The position numbers and the translations under genes were made by a program. Source: Glandiceps talaboti (lineage: Eukaryota; Hemichordata; Enteropneusta; Spengelidae). From it: a stretch of 64,000 nucleotides of DNA. Below, in pieces: positions 1 through 59,384 of this stretch; position 1 is the stretch's first letter; every line of letters begins with the position of its first letter. The stretch spans positions 19,664,503 to 19,728,502 of the forward strand of contig NC_135551.1 in NCBI RefSeq assembly GCF_964340395.1, given 5' to 3'. A model generated the notes under the pieces. That model did no database searches. It was not told the origin of the DNA and saw only the letters and a list, made by a program, of their open reading frames with translations.

Positions 1-198
1 GAGAATTAGAACAATATGTGTTAAGGGTTAAACATTTTCATTTCTTTGTCATAGACTTTTTCTGATGCTTCCTTAGTTGCATATAATGAAATGAGCCGAA
101 TGAAGTGACATAGACATAGTGTTATAGGTAGGGTGAAATAGCGCCATCAACGTTGGAGTCTTGTGGTCTTTTGTTTTTATTTATAACATTGACAGTAC
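1..198 (-). other. Start of the next intron of the lectin/CUB gene
   Basis: Follows the exon 12 donor on the minus strand. I see no further exon, repeat or element in these bases. Confidence 0.6.
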
Positions 199-22724
<22,526 letters not shown>

Positions 22725-24030
22725 ATTGACCCGGCAAGACTAGCTGATCCAAGTGAAAGTTCTCAGGTACACTCCTTCTAACGCAAGACACGGCTAATTC
22801 CTGTCCCGAGTGCCGGCGTCTCTTATAGAAAGGTGATTGTTGATGCAGAGGCCAAGTTATTTTCGCAGATGGACACTCCAAGGCATGTCTTGCTAGTCCT
22901 GCTCTGCTGACGGCCGTGAGATATTAACCTACACCCGTAGTAGTACCTGAGAAAGTAAGTGTATGGTCGACACACTACACACAGTTAATAGTGTAAACAA
23001 TACCTGTATTTAGGAGACTCATTTGCATAACAATAGGTAAGAACCAAACCTTAAAACTTGAAGGGTGTTGCAATTTTGAAGTGAATGACGGTGGGACCTG
23101 GTCTGTGTCCTCTGCGACAGTAGACTAACGCCAATAAATCATACTACTAACTAACAAAATAAAGCATCCCTGTTATTAAAGACCGAATAAGCGATAGTGT
23201 GAATGAAAAAAAGCAAGAAAAGAAATACCTGCATGAACGAGACTCGGAATATTGCCAAACCACATATTTGTGAACGTTAAAACATAAACCCTACAGAAAT
23301 ACTTCCATGGGTGTGGCAATATCTGTTATGCCGTAGAGATACTGGTAATGTGATGAATATTTGTTAGTTTGTTTTGAATTTCAAATTTCAAATGATAATA
23401 TCAGTTCCAATCTTTGTTCCAGAAATATAATATAACAAACTGCAAACATTAGTAAGAGATCACAAGCCTGGTATATGCAAGAGATAAAGTTATGAGCAAA
23501 ATGGACGTTATCTGACACGTAAACGTGAAATTGTCCACAACCTGTCTGTGAAGTCGTCCACAAAGTTTCTAGAAATCGTCTTAAATACTACTGAGGGTAA
23601 TCTTTGAAAAGTTAATCCCGCCAATCACAACAAAAGAATTGTTTGAATCGATTTTAACGGCAAAGTCGTTTGATCACATGAATAGTTCAGTGAATTAAAT
23701 CATAGACCCTTCACGTGTAGGATCAATGATTAAATGTAAGTCGTGTAGTGTTCACGTATTTCAAGTGTGATATTTTGGAAATAGTTTCCCGCCTTCAAAT
23801 TCCACCCCCCCCCCCCCCATTAGATACGTAATTAGGCGTCCCACTAGGACGTCTGGGCTTTTGTTCACCGTTATAACGACAGAACAAAATGACCATTGTA
23901 ATTAGCAGCTCTTTTGTTGATAAACCGGTCCCAGGACACTGTAGTTGACACAACACTGACTAATGACTTATTTCAGTAAGACGCTTGACGTCCAGTCACA
24001 TGTACTCTATGGTCAGTCATAGGCTTGAGA
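22725..24030. other. Upstream (5') region of the lectin/CUB gene
   Basis: Must hold the 5' untranslated region and promoter of the lectin/CUB gene. I could not identify a TATA box or initiator with confidence. A C-run lies at 23803-23818. Confidence 0.4.
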
Positions 24031-24035
24031 TACAC

Positions 24036-24531
<496 letters not shown>

Positions 24532-24779
24532 CACCTGCTGTCTCGCTATCTCGGTATCTATGCATATCTGTACGTCCATTAATCAGTGCAACCAGATACA
24601 TTGTATATAGCTATTCTTTTTTGTAGGTTTTTTGTTGTAGATTTGTTGTCGAATGTTGATATTATGTTTGAGCTTTAAGTGACAGTATTGTTTTTTTTCT
24701 TAAACAAACTTGGTATGCAATATAACAAAAGAACAATATCGACGATGTTGATGTGTTTGTTACGTTGTTGTTTAAATAG

Positions 24780-24855
24780 TTGTTTTTGTTGTTGTTGATG
24801 GTGGTGTTGATGTTGTTGATGGTGGTGGTGATGGTGGTGGTGGTGGTGGTGGTGA
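24780..24855. repeat. (GTT/GGT)n trinucleotide-rich tract
   Basis: Interrupted GTT, GAT and GGT triplets. Histidine/glutamine frames on the minus strand are by-products. Confidence 0.9.
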
Positions 24856-25410
24856 CGATGATGAGTTACCGTTTGCACACATGATGGCACACGCCCTCTA
24901 TCACTAGAAAACTGTAAGTATGTATGTGTTCAATCGCTAGTTGAAACTTTTTGAAGCTAATGACCTGTAAAATACAACCAGTCAGTATAAATCTTTACTG
25001 CGTTCGCTTTACATGAATATATACGATTTCTGTACAAATGTAACTAACCACACCGCGTAAAAACTTTTGCACTGGTTACAATTATTACTGCACTCAACAA
25101 AGTGATTTGCATATGAAAAGAGACACTTGTAGCGAACACGGAACACACCCATAGTAATTTACGCTCGAGATAACACAGTAAATGTGGATTTGCCGTCACG
25201 CGTACGTGGTTGTAAAATAAGGCCTTATATTTAGTTCATCTCGACAATGTAACCATCAGCTGTTGATGACGTCAGACGAACGCCCGACATCAACTTTTTA
25301 CGTCGCTCTCAAGTTGATCAAACTCTCAAGGTCGTTATGTCTTTGACGAAACTATGATTCTGTTAGACTTGGAAGATCTTTTTCAAAGTTTTGTCTCATA
25401 ATCATTTAAA

Positions 25411-25854
25411 TGTTTTGAATTTGTTATTCATTTCAAATTTTTGTTGAGGAAAATGTGGTCAACTTTTTTTCATATTTTTTTTAAATTAGACTCCCAATGG
25501 CGTGGTTCCAGTCACCAGTGCGGCGCTCAGATGTTATCGCCCATACTGTGGTCCCTAAACAGCAAACAACGAGAGCATGATAGACAGGGGCACATATTAC
25601 TCTAGCCAATCAGACGAGAGGATGCTAAGACTGAGGTCGCTATTACAAAGTAGTCTTAGTGCCCTCTCGTCTGATTGGCTAGAGTAATCTGTACACCAGA
25701 TCCTGTCTACCATTCGCTCCTTGTTAGCTGTTTGTTATTTGATGACTGACACCAGTCTCTGGGGAGGCTACTAGTAACTGGAGAAAATATGAAAAAAATG
25801 AAGACTACATTTTTCCTTCCCAAAATTTGAGAACTGAATAACAAATTCAAAAAA
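25411..25854. mobile_element. Large foldback element, arms about 200 bp
   Basis: The left arm (TTTTGAATTTGTTATTCA, then AAACAGCAAACAACGAGAGC, then CTCTAGCCAATCAGACGAGA) reappears reverse-complemented on the right, with a loop of about 20 bp near 25640. Arms are most alike at the centre. No coding capacity; consistent with a foldback transposon or an inverted duplication. Confidence 0.8.
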
Positions 25855-28800
25855 ATTAAAGAGTTTGGGACCAAAACAATCTCCCAGGGGAATGGTGCCC
25901 GTCTACCAATCTGTGCAAATAAATTGTTCAAATGTTACTGGTAGTAATTAAGAAAGTCAAAGTAATTTGGTTTACTACCCTTTTTTGCTATATTCTGTAG
26001 TCCGGTCTTACGTATCCCTACAAATTTCCTGAATTGAGCCAATCACAAACCTGAGACCCTAAAACGCCGCGAAAGTATGTCTAAAGCATGTATACGTTTC
26101 TCAAGTTATCGATCCCATGATTAGGGAATTTGAAAAAAATCGACCCATGTCAAGGAATTTTTCTTTCGTGAAAAAGTGATCCATTTGATTTGGGTAGCAC
26201 GTACCTGTATACTTTTCTATGGGAGTACCCCCCCCCCCCTCCCCCGATTAATGTTAGGTATATCAGATATTCTACAATTCTGTCATTCTTATTAAAGGGA
26301 CATATGCCCCCTTTAGACACTATGTCTATCGAATACATAGAACTCGTCTTGAATGTATCACGTGATTTGTGCCTTGAGATAGCTATGAAATATACATACA
26401 ATGTCAAAACGTTTGCGCATGTGCATTTCTCTACCAGCCTGATGTCAACCAAAAAAAATTTGATGCACCAAAATATTACGTCATCTGCCTAACTGACCCT
26501 CCTACATTTCTCTCGGTTACTTGGTTAATATTTGAGGTGCACAAAAATATCATACGTCATCAAATCAGTGATTCGGCTTGCTTAATTGCTATGCTACAGA
26601 CCTCATTTTGACATATAGTAGCAATGGTTTCATACAGTAAGACCAATAACACATGATCAAATGAAGACAGAGATCAATTTTCAAATCTAGCCCCTGTACT
26701 CTCCATTTATAATCGGGGCTAAAGGTCTGAAACTTGGGTCAACATGCAACATCCGTGGGGTGAGTAGGGTGTGTGTGAATTAACTAGCCGGTCTTTCAGA
26801 GTGGAATTACGCATCACCGTGCATACGCCTAGTTACATCTACACAATTCTTTACAAAACATAAACACTGTAATATCGGATTTCGTCTAAAAAATATTGAC
26901 CAAACCAAAGGTGATCTCCCTTGCAAAGATTCGTTTTAATCCTAAATATGCAATCCATGGTGGGTATTTTTGCATACTTCTTTCATTTCATTTTAAGAGC
27001 GAAAGTTGATACTGTACTGTCGTTGTCGTCAGAATGAAAGGGTTGTACGGTACACATGCTATAAAGGATAAGTACACATTCCCCCTCCGGCATGTACACT
27101 TCAATCTGCACTGTCACTAAAACTAAAACGTAATTTGTTGGCTAGTCAACTGTTTGTATGACCTTATCATTAAGTTGTGACTGTACACGTAATAACCCTG
27201 CAACCTAAAGGCCTTCAGTTATATGTTATCAAATTAATCTTAAAACGAAAAAGGCGTGTGTAGATATAGAAGACACTTGTGTAGACCATTTTGAACAAAA
27301 TACCTTCGACCAATTTCAGCATTCTCTGAATTGTAATTTTTCGGCTGTGTAAAAGAGGTTGTGAATTATGACGATGAATTTGAGTGAAAGTTGAATTTTG
27401 TTCCTTGATAATAGGCAGTGAAAAGGAATTTAACAGATAATGCGCCTCGGAAATAAACTTCCACCATATATTTGTTGTTGCTTTGTTCGACAAAACTCCA
27501 ACCTCTTCTCAGTTAAAATCATGACAAAAACATTAGAGGTCACAGTACATTTTTAAAAAAAATAGAAGTCAAAGTGATATCAAAATTTAGACATTGCGGA
27601 AACCAATATGGCTGCCGAATACTGTTGGAAATAAAATACTGGCGCGATTTCCTTGAAAATAAGATGATAACCCCAAATTTCATTTATTATTTCAAAAAGG
27701 ACCAGGGAGATGCTTTCATGTGTAAAGTTTAGAGAGAATTGAAGAACTTTGATTTTCAGCCTGACGGAAATTTGTTCTTAGGCGCATCATAGAGTATGAC
27801 ATTTTCTACGTATACTTCAGATATACTTCATAGTAACCAAAATGTTTGAAAGTCAACATCATGGTGGACCACATCTTTCTACTTTTCTCCTGAAATGTTT
27901 GTTTACCATCGTCGCAAACCACGGCCTGTTTTACGGCAACGTTCTTAACGAGCCTCCCACAAGTAGAAATAATAACTCTGGCTTGCGAGAGAGAATGGTG
28001 TGTACACGTACAAACCCCATATGGTGAGATCGTGGTTACAAAGTCACGTGCAGTGACGTCATTACTTACGACTATTTAATGACGTCACTAAAACTCTAAA
28101 TTCTACATGGAGATGAACAACAAAAGTTTCACAAGAGAACAAACATCAAAACTTCGTAGAGAACATATACCGGACGACGACTATAAGCTACGTGTCTTTG
28201 ATTGCTTATGTACACACAGTGTCTTATGGGAGATTAGCAATGGAAGAGTTTGATGTCTGGGTGGTACCCCTACAGGTAACAATAGCGATGTTGACTTTTT
28301 TTTGCTGAACCACCCCTATCCCCCGACCCCATTGAAAAAAAAAACAATTCCTATAGCTCTGTCGAAACTGATGTAAACTCACAGTTGCGTGCAAATGAAC
28401 GTACTGAAAATTGCACCATTCATTCTGGTAATCATGGCTTAAAGTTTATGCCGTGTCAGCTGTTGTAACGCAACCAATGTGTCCTAGGGCCCCAGAGCCA
28501 AGAGAACTTCTTTAACCCCTTATCATCACTTCTTATTTTCCTTTTTACAAAATCGCACTTTATAAATGCAACTTTTTTTTTTTATCAATTGATCAGTTTA
28601 TATTTTCCATAACCTTAATTACATATTACAGTTTGTGTGCTTTACGTACTCAATACGTAAACAGAAATTTGCATACAAACGCACATATAACGAGAAAACT
28701 ACCACCATGACGGTGAAGTATCTGTCGCAATCCTGATTCTAATTTCTGCCAAGAAACACTGAAAGATGTTCACAGACTGAAGCCTGTCAGTGTCTTTATG

Positions 28801-29015
28801 TAGAAGCCAGGTCTTATAAATTATTGCAAACATGGCTACTATATAAATGAAAAGGTTTACTTGTTTACGTTGATTTTATAGACCACATAAAAGTCTGGCC
28901 ATCATGATCGATATTGTTTGGTTCAGCTTATAAAATAGAAAGGCTTATAAACGTGTCGCAAAAACTTGAACCGATATAGTTCTACCTATACATTCACGTA
29001 CATTCACGGCATTTG
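25855..29015. other. Intergenic, no gene recognised
   Basis: AT-rich sequence with a C-run at 26228-26240. Small open frames (for example 26150-26492, 27215-27493) have no family signature. TTAAAGGGACATATG near 26294 resembles a MITE terminus but I found no partner. Confidence 0.45.
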
Positions 29016-29019
29016 GATG

Positions 29020-29165
29020 TTATTCCCCAATATTTTTTTCTTCGTTCAACCAAGGAAAATATTCGTGACCTAAGGGTTGTCATTACTCGTCTAGCGACTC
29101 GTAGTGACAACCCTTAGGCCACGAATATTTTCCGGCTGAATGAAGAAAAATATTGGAGAATAACA
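29020..29165. mobile_element. Foldback MITE family B, full copy
   Basis: Nearly perfect hairpin: TTATTCCCCAATATTTTT ... GTGACCTAAGGGTTGTCA ... TAGTGACAACCCTTAGGCCA ... AAAATATTGGAGAATAA. Arms about 65 bp, tiny loop around CGTCTAGCGACTCG. A second full copy is at 53992-54140. Confidence 0.88.
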
Positions 29166-29388
29166 TAATTATACCAGCGCCACTAATATTAAAGAAAAAT
29201 CGGGAAAAGTGATGGCAATTTTGAACGTTTTGACTCATCTTTCAAACATAACAGAACCAGTGACGTAGACACGTGTTGTCGTGACCTAGAACGACCAGAG
29301 TATATATTCCACATTTTTTGTTCAACTTGGCATGGTATAATGTAACATATTTAGTGTGTATAGCTCGACATGGGCACAACTACCATGT

Positions 29389-30386
29389 ACACTACAAGTA
29401 ACCAGGCAGACTACAAGTAACCAGGCAGACTACAAGTAACCAGGCAGACTACAAGTAACAAGGCAGACTACAAGTAACCAGGCTGACTACAAGTAACCAG
29501 GCAGACTACAAGTATCCAGGCAGACTACAAGTAACCAGGCAGACTACAAGTAACCAGGCAGACTACAAGTAACCAGGCAGATTACAAGTAACCAGGCAGA
29601 TTACAAGTAACCAGGCAGATTACAAGTAACCAGGCAGACTACAAGTAACCAGGCAGATTACAAGTAACCAGGCAGACTACAAGTAACCAGGCAGACTACA
29701 AGTAACCAGGCAGACTACAAGTAACCAGGCAGATTACAAGTAACCACATAGACTACAAGTAACCAGGCAGATTACAAGTAACCAGGCAGACTACAAGTAA
29801 CCAGGCAGATTACAAGTAACCAGGCAGATTACAAGTAACCAGGCAGACTACAAGTAACCAGGCAGACTACAAGTAACCAGGTAGACTACAAGTAACCAGG
29901 CAGACTACAAGTAACCAGGCAGATTACAAGTAACCAGGTAGACTACAAGTAACCAGGCAGACTACAAGTAACCAGGTAGACTACAAGTAACCAGGCAGAT
30001 TACAAGTAACCAGGCAGACTACAAGTAACCAGGCAGACTACAAGTAACCACGTAAACTACAAGTAACCAGGCAGACTACAAGTAACCAGGCAGACTACAA
30101 GTAACCAGGCAGACTACAAGTAACCAGGCAGACTACAAGTAACCAGGCAGATTACAAGTAACCAGGCAGACTACAAGTAACCACGTAAACTACAAGTAAC
30201 CAGGCAGACTACAAGTAACCAGGCAGACTACAAGTAACCAGGCAGACTACAAGTAACCAGGCAGACTACAAGTAACCAGGCAGATTACAAGTAACCAGGC
30301 AGATTACAAGTAACCTGGCAGATTACAAGTAACCTGGCAGATTACAAGTAATCAGGCAGACTACAAGTAACCAGGCAGACTACAAC
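29389..30386. repeat. 19-bp minisatellite (ACTACAAGTAACCAGGCAG), about 52 units
   Basis: Head-to-tail units with few substitutions (C/T in ACTACA/ATTACA, occasional CACGTAA variants). No spacer sequence, so not CRISPR-like. Intergenic. Confidence 0.97.
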
Positions 30387-31585
30387 ACATAGCCACAAAG
30401 AGTACAAAAAATGCCACAAAATGATTGGTCCAATTGAAACAAATTTTATTTCACAAGTTCAACTGGCCTACAGAATTATACATTTGGTAATTAGCTACAA
30501 ATCTCATGTAAATAAATTGCAAAACCTATTTTAATACTGACCAAGATATCAAAGAAATCATCCAATATCTTCCCTTTGTACTAGTTACTAATACTGTCAA
30601 CTATCCTTCTACAATACATTAGCCCCCCCCCCCCCCCCTAACTCTCCGAATTTTGGTTTACCCCCACGTTTACTGAATTCAAGATTGGTCCATACTACGT
30701 GAATTTTGGGGGAGCATATAAGTTTGGAGGGGTATAGAATTCAAATGTTAAGCCCTTTTAATTACTACATAATAAATGTTGCGGTATATCGTTGAAGCCA
30801 ATATCTCGCACAAAAGTCCTTGATTTTCTTTTTAGGAAACTATAAACTAAAACTTGTACATCCTTTCTTTAAGACATGAGTGGGAAGAAAAGGATACTTG
30901 GACATAAAACATGACAATGCAGGAGAAAATCTGTAAAAATATCAAATTACAATTCTTATAAAGAATAACACTGTGCAAAACAGTACAGCATCCAAATATT
31001 ATGCAAATCTAAAAAGTATGCAAATTACATATATGCAAATGTATTCATTATGCTAATTTATGCATACATTACCTCTTTTGATGAGCAAAACTCTATGAAC
31101 TTCATGCATCTACCTACCATGAAAATTTATAATCGAGTCTTGCTTGTAAACACCTAAATGTTTACATAATTGAGTTGTTTCATCAGCACATTTCTAAATT
31201 TCTAAAAGATGCACTTTTCGGCATAATTATTTAAATTTCAATTATTTTTCCTTTTTATATACGGCAAGTTGAAAAACATACATATCAATTTTAGTAGATT
31301 TAAATTTCATACAAGATGCTTACATAAAAAAGATTAAATGAATAAAAGACAACAAAATTACTTGTGTGTAAATAACAGCTTGTCATAATTTAAATGCTTA
31401 TAGTTTAACAAAACGAAATGCAAATTTATTGTTACTTTTCCATTGTTTTACATTCATAATTACTCGTTAAACTAACTCCACTGGCTTTGATTTCACTGAA
31501 TTGTCATAATTTTTACAGAAAATTGCAGTTCGATACAATCACACACCAACCAATAAGAAACTACACATGCTGCATGAAAATGAAC
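30387..31585. other. Intergenic AT-rich stretch
   Basis: No gene recognised. Contains a C-run at 30623-30638. Confidence 0.45.
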
Positions 31586-31591
31586 TAACGT

Positions 31592-32748
31592 TCCACCATG
31601 CTGACATCAAAACACTGGCACCATGCTGACATCAAAACACTGGCACCATGCTGACATCAAAACACTGGCACCATGCTGACATCAAAACACTGCCACCATG
31701 CTGACATCAAAACACTGGCACCATGCTGACATCAAAACACTGACACCATGCTGACATCAAAACACTGGCACCATGCTGACATCAAGACATTGGCACCATG
31801 CTGACATCAAAACACTGGCACCATGCTGACATCAAGACATTGGCACCATGCTGACATCAAAACACTGGCACCATGCTGATATCAAAACATTGGCACCATG
31901 CTGACATCAAAACACTGCCACCATGCTGACATCAAAACATTGGCACCATGCTGATATCAAAACATTGCCACCATACTGATATCAAAACACTGGCACCATG
32001 CTGATATCAACACACTGCCACCATGCTGATATCAAAACATTGGCACCATGCTGATATCAAAACACTGGCACCATGCTGATATCAAAACACTGCCACCATG
32101 CTGACATCAAAACATTGGCACCATGCTGACATCAAAACACTGGCACCATGCTGACATCAAAACATTGGCACCATGCTGACATCAAAAAACTGGCACCATG
32201 CTGACATCAAAACACTGCCACCATGCTGACATCAAAACACTGCCACCATGCTGACATCAAAACATTGGCACCATGCTGACATCAAAACACTGCCACCATG
32301 CTGACATCAAAACACTGCCACCATGCTGACATCGAAACACTGGCACCATGCTGACATCAAAACACTGCCACCATGCTGACATCAAAACATTGGCACCATG
32401 CTGACATCAAAACACTGCCACCATGCTGACATCAAAACATTGGCACCATGCTGACATCAAAACATTGGCACCATGCTGACATCAAAACACTGCCACCATG
32501 CTGACATCAAAACATTGGCACCATGCTGACATCAAAACATTGGCACCATGCTGACATCAAAACACAGCCACCATGCTGACATCAAAACATTGGCACCATG
32601 CTGACATCAAAACACTGCCACCATGCTGACATCAAAACACTGGCACCATGCTGACATCAAAACACTGCCACCATGCTGACATCAAAACACTGCCACCATG
32701 CTGACATCAAAACACTGCCACCATGCTGACATCAAAACACTGGCACCA
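31592..32748. repeat. 25-bp minisatellite (CCATGCTGACATCAAAACAC + TGGCA), about 46 units
   Basis: Head-to-tail 25-bp units with frequent TGGCA/TGCCA and CACTG/CATTG alternation. Neighbouring units share variants, suggesting higher-order duplication. Confidence 0.97.
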
Positions 32749-32749
32749 G

Positions 32750-32890
32750 CATGTTTGTGTCTAGTTGCAGTACATACATTAAAATGTTTACTTCATTCAG
32801 AGCAAGAAATTGTGATCTTGCTATCTTACAGTGTAGATTGCTCAGTTTCTTATTGGTTGCTACTCGATTGTGTCAAACAGAGAGAGTGAA
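32750..32890. mobile_element. Family D element, partial copy
   Basis: CTTGCTATCTTACAGTGTAG and CAGTTTCTTATTGGTTGCTA followed by a GTGTCAAACAGAG-like end resemble the right arm of the element at 54218-54627. The left arm is not evident. Confidence 0.45.
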
Positions 32891-33007
32891 GTGTAACCTG
32901 CAGTGTACTGTACTCGGCTCAAATAGCTGTAGCTATTAGTTCAGAAAACATTTGGTAATTCACTTCTATAGCTGTAGTCTCAATGATCTTATAAGACTTA
33001 CTACACA

Positions 33008-33110
33008 CTGTGACAAAGCTGTAGTTACAATTACTGTGACATAGCTGTAGTTACAATTACTGTGACATAGCTGTAGTTACAATTACTGTGACATAGCTGT
33101 AGTTACTAAT
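33008..33110. repeat. 26-bp tandem repeat, about 4 units
   Basis: GCTGTAGTTACAATTACTGT + GACATA repeated head to tail. Followed (33150-33320) by a looser repetition of CAGCCCTTTTACAGGG-type phrases. Confidence 0.9.
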
Positions 33111-33329
33111 ACAGTATATACACTTTACCACTGTTTTAGCAGCAGCACTTTACAGGGGCCAGTAGCAGGGGTGTTGGCATCAGCCCTTTTACAGGGACCA
33201 GTAGCCGGGGATGTAAAACACACTGTTGTAGCCCTGTCTGCTAAATGGCCAGGAGCAGGGTGCTTACAGGGCTAGTACAAGAGTGTTGGCATCAGCCCTT
33301 TAACAGGGTTGGTACAGGGGTGTTCACAT

Positions 33330-34660
33330 CAGCCATTTTGCAGATGACAGCATGCTTGCTTAGTAGTAGGATTTTGCAGCCATGCTGAAATCAGTGTTGC
33401 ATGATGGGTGATAGAGATCTGTGTAGTTCTATAGAATGGGAGCTATGGCTGCCTTTTAAGAAGGAATTTTCAACACAATTAGCCAACAAAAAAGAGATAC
33501 TTATACAACTGAGTCAAAATCATATATTTTTTAGATCTTATATCTTTATTTCTCATATAGTCATAATCTTCATTCACATATATGGATACTACTAGATACA
33601 CATTTATGCAAATAATTAGCACAAAACACACAATTTCAATGCTTTAGTAGCTTGTAACACAACTCAACCTAAGTGATCACATCAATAGGGTTTACTAACA
33701 GGTCATGGCTACAAGCTAACAATGAAACTGTAATATTTGACAAAACCATAATTGGAGCTAGCTTCTAGAATGCATTAATGTGTCCTAACATCTAATAAGA
33801 CATGCTTACACCTGACAAACACAACTTTTTTCAATAATTTGACAAATTTGAAACATTCCTGTAAAAAATCTTGGTTATTTTGTGTCTTATTAAGAAAAAT
33901 TCTTCAAATTATGACAGTTCATATTAAATTATGAATAAAGCCGATTTACTGCTATAAACTTTCCATTTAATTTTTTGAGTTTGATATAATTATGTTTTCA
34001 AAGTATAAAGGTGAAAATAACAAACAAGCAGTTTTAATGAAACTGTTTTCAGTGTAAACTTAAAAAAAAAAATTGACACCAAAGACGACTTCTTTTTGAC
34101 ACCAAAGACGATTTTTTTTCACACAGAACGCAACACATTTTTTACACTCCGATGGCTTTCTCTAAGCCATATAGTAGTTACTTCATCTTCGACAAATACA
34201 AAACTTAAAATTTTAGAACAGAGTAAATTCACTAGAACGCATTTCACATACACAGTTTTTCTTTTTAAAACCAATTATTGATAGTATCAATCATTAATTA
34301 TGAAGGTAGCATATGAACATATATATATGTATTAGTAAATAATTGGTTTTGAAAAACCAGAATTAGAATTGTAGATTCAATTTACTATTTATTGCAGTAC
34401 CTGCAACAACATCCCCTGCATCTTACTGTAGCAGTTGTTTCCACAATACTTTTATTTTATAAATCAAACTTAACTGTCCAGGTGATAATGAGAATCAAAT
34501 ATTTGAAATATTGAAATATTTTATTTAAGTTGTAGAATTTTTTATGAAGAAAGTAGAAAGCACCTCAGAAATAAAACTTTTAAACATTTGTTTGTTGTTC
34601 TGCTTATGAAAACTCCAACCCAGACTCAGTTCAAATCAAGAAAACAGCAGGTGTCACCAT
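33330..34660. other. Intergenic, no gene recognised
   Basis: AT-rich, several TTTATT hexamers (AATAAA on the minus strand) that could serve as GDAP2 poly(A) signals, for example near 34388 and 34448, but none is decisive. Confidence 0.4.
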
Positions 34661-34666
34661 GCAATA

Positions 34667-34910
34667 GGGAACTTGCAAACCCACCATGTTGAATGTTGCA
34701 TCATGGGAAATGTGATAATAAATACTAATCAAATAGTATTGTAAACAATAATGTTACATTGTTTTTAACCACAAATAATCAAGTCATAGTCACCCTGACC
34801 ATTGTGTGAGGTTAATTTTATCGATAGCTCCAGATTAGGTGTTACGATAACCACAGATAATCCCATAGTCCTTTGCGTCTGAGCATGCTCAGTCTGGATT
34901 GCAAGTTCCC
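34667..34910 (+). mobile_element. MITE family A, full copy
   Basis: GGGAACTTGCAA ... TTGCAAGTTCCC flanked by TA on both sides (likely TA target-site duplication, as in Tc1/mariner-type MITEs). Internal CTGAGCATGCTCAGTCTGGA near the right end. 244 bp, non-coding. Confidence 0.9.
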
Positions 34911-34985
34911 TATGGTTTTGAAATATCAAATCAACCAAAAATCATTTTTTAATCATTGTCCCATTGTATTTTTTTTTATTTTCAG

Positions 34986-35375
34986 CTAAGGCCAAACAAA
35001 AAAAGTTGTTTGGTTCCGGTTACCCTACCCCACCTAGTTTTTCACGCCGACCCTTAACTTTTTCTTACGTATAACTTGAGAAAAATAATAATAAAATCGC
35101 GAAAATCATGAAGTCTCACAAGAAATAGTGGGTGCGGAAACTGACATCAACTTAAAAAGACAATATCAAACTATTCTTCCAATCTGTAATGGCTGTACAT
35201 CTGATGAGAAGAAATAAACAACACAGAGACCATTTGGAAAATAATGGAAAACCTGAACTAGACACTCACACATGAAAAAAAATACATAACAAAATAAAAT
35301 AAAAAATCTACGTACCTCACTTATTTTAAAATTGAATGCAATCGGAACCACACAATTTTTTTTAATGCCTAAAGA
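34986..35375. mobile_element. Family C non-autonomous element, full copy
   Basis: AAGGCCAAAC ... GTTGTTTGGTTCCGGTTACC at the left and ATCGGAACCACACAATTTTT ... TGCCTAAAG at the right are inverted. Internally about 80 percent similar by eye to 56441-56824, including CACCTAGTTTTTCACGCCGA and GGCTGTACATCTGATGAGAA. No transposase frame. Confidence 0.85.
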
Positions 35376-36148
35376 AGGTCTCTCATGTGAGAATAAAATG
35401 TCAGCTCGGTTTTTAATAAAGTAAAGATATTTTGGAAACTCATCCTTGTTTACCGTCATACCTACAATCTAATAGTTTATCCATACTATATTTCCAAGTA
35501 ACACTAAGACAAAATAACAGATTGGCAATCTCCTTGGAAACAGGATGTTGAATATCTGAGTTTCTATGATTTCAGATGAACCAGTAACAAATTTTCTTAC
35601 GGCAAAATTTTGGGTATTTAAGCTCATTTGATTATTAAACAAATTTTTCACATGATTTGACATAATGACATAACCTCAAGTGAATCTTAATATGCTAATT
35701 AGTTAATATGAATCAAGCTGCTATAGGATATTTTTCTTTTTGTTCGTTTTTTGGGGGGGTTTTTACGAGAGCATTCATTGCGCTAAAGTATTCTGCTGTT
35801 TTCTGCTGTATTCAAAGCCTCTGTGCAGGCAGACATGAAGTTCAATCATTGAACCACATCATATGTTAAGTTAAACCATATGTTAATATTTCTTATTAAA
35901 AAAATTAACTATTTGAGTTGTATGAATGTGTAAAAATGAACACTCCAGTTTGAGTAATCACCAGAAAAAACCCTACCCTCTGAAACTCCCCACTGTAGAG
36001 TTGGATTCTTGTACACTGTATGTAGTAGAAATATCCTATGGTAGGTCTTCTATTCATATAAATTCATCCTCATGAAATCTTCCCGTTAGATTCTAGTACA
36101 CTGTATATGGCATAATAGTAGAAATATCATCTAGTACGAGATCTAGTC
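35376..36148 (-). other. Probable 3' untranslated / downstream region of GDAP2
   Basis: Directly follows the GDAP2 stop codon on the minus strand. No unambiguous poly(A) signal could be chosen. No other feature. Confidence 0.4.

Positions 36149-59384
<23,236 letters not shown>

Noticed and set aside
29389-32748. CRISPR array
   Set aside because: The 19-bp and 25-bp units are head to tail with no unique spacers, and the window is eukaryotic.
35166-35459. Minus-strand frame of 97 codons
   Set aside because: Falls largely in the family C element and has no transposase features.
33330-35990. Specific poly(A) signal for GDAP2
   Set aside because: Several AATAAA hexamers occur in AT-rich sequence and none has decisive context.
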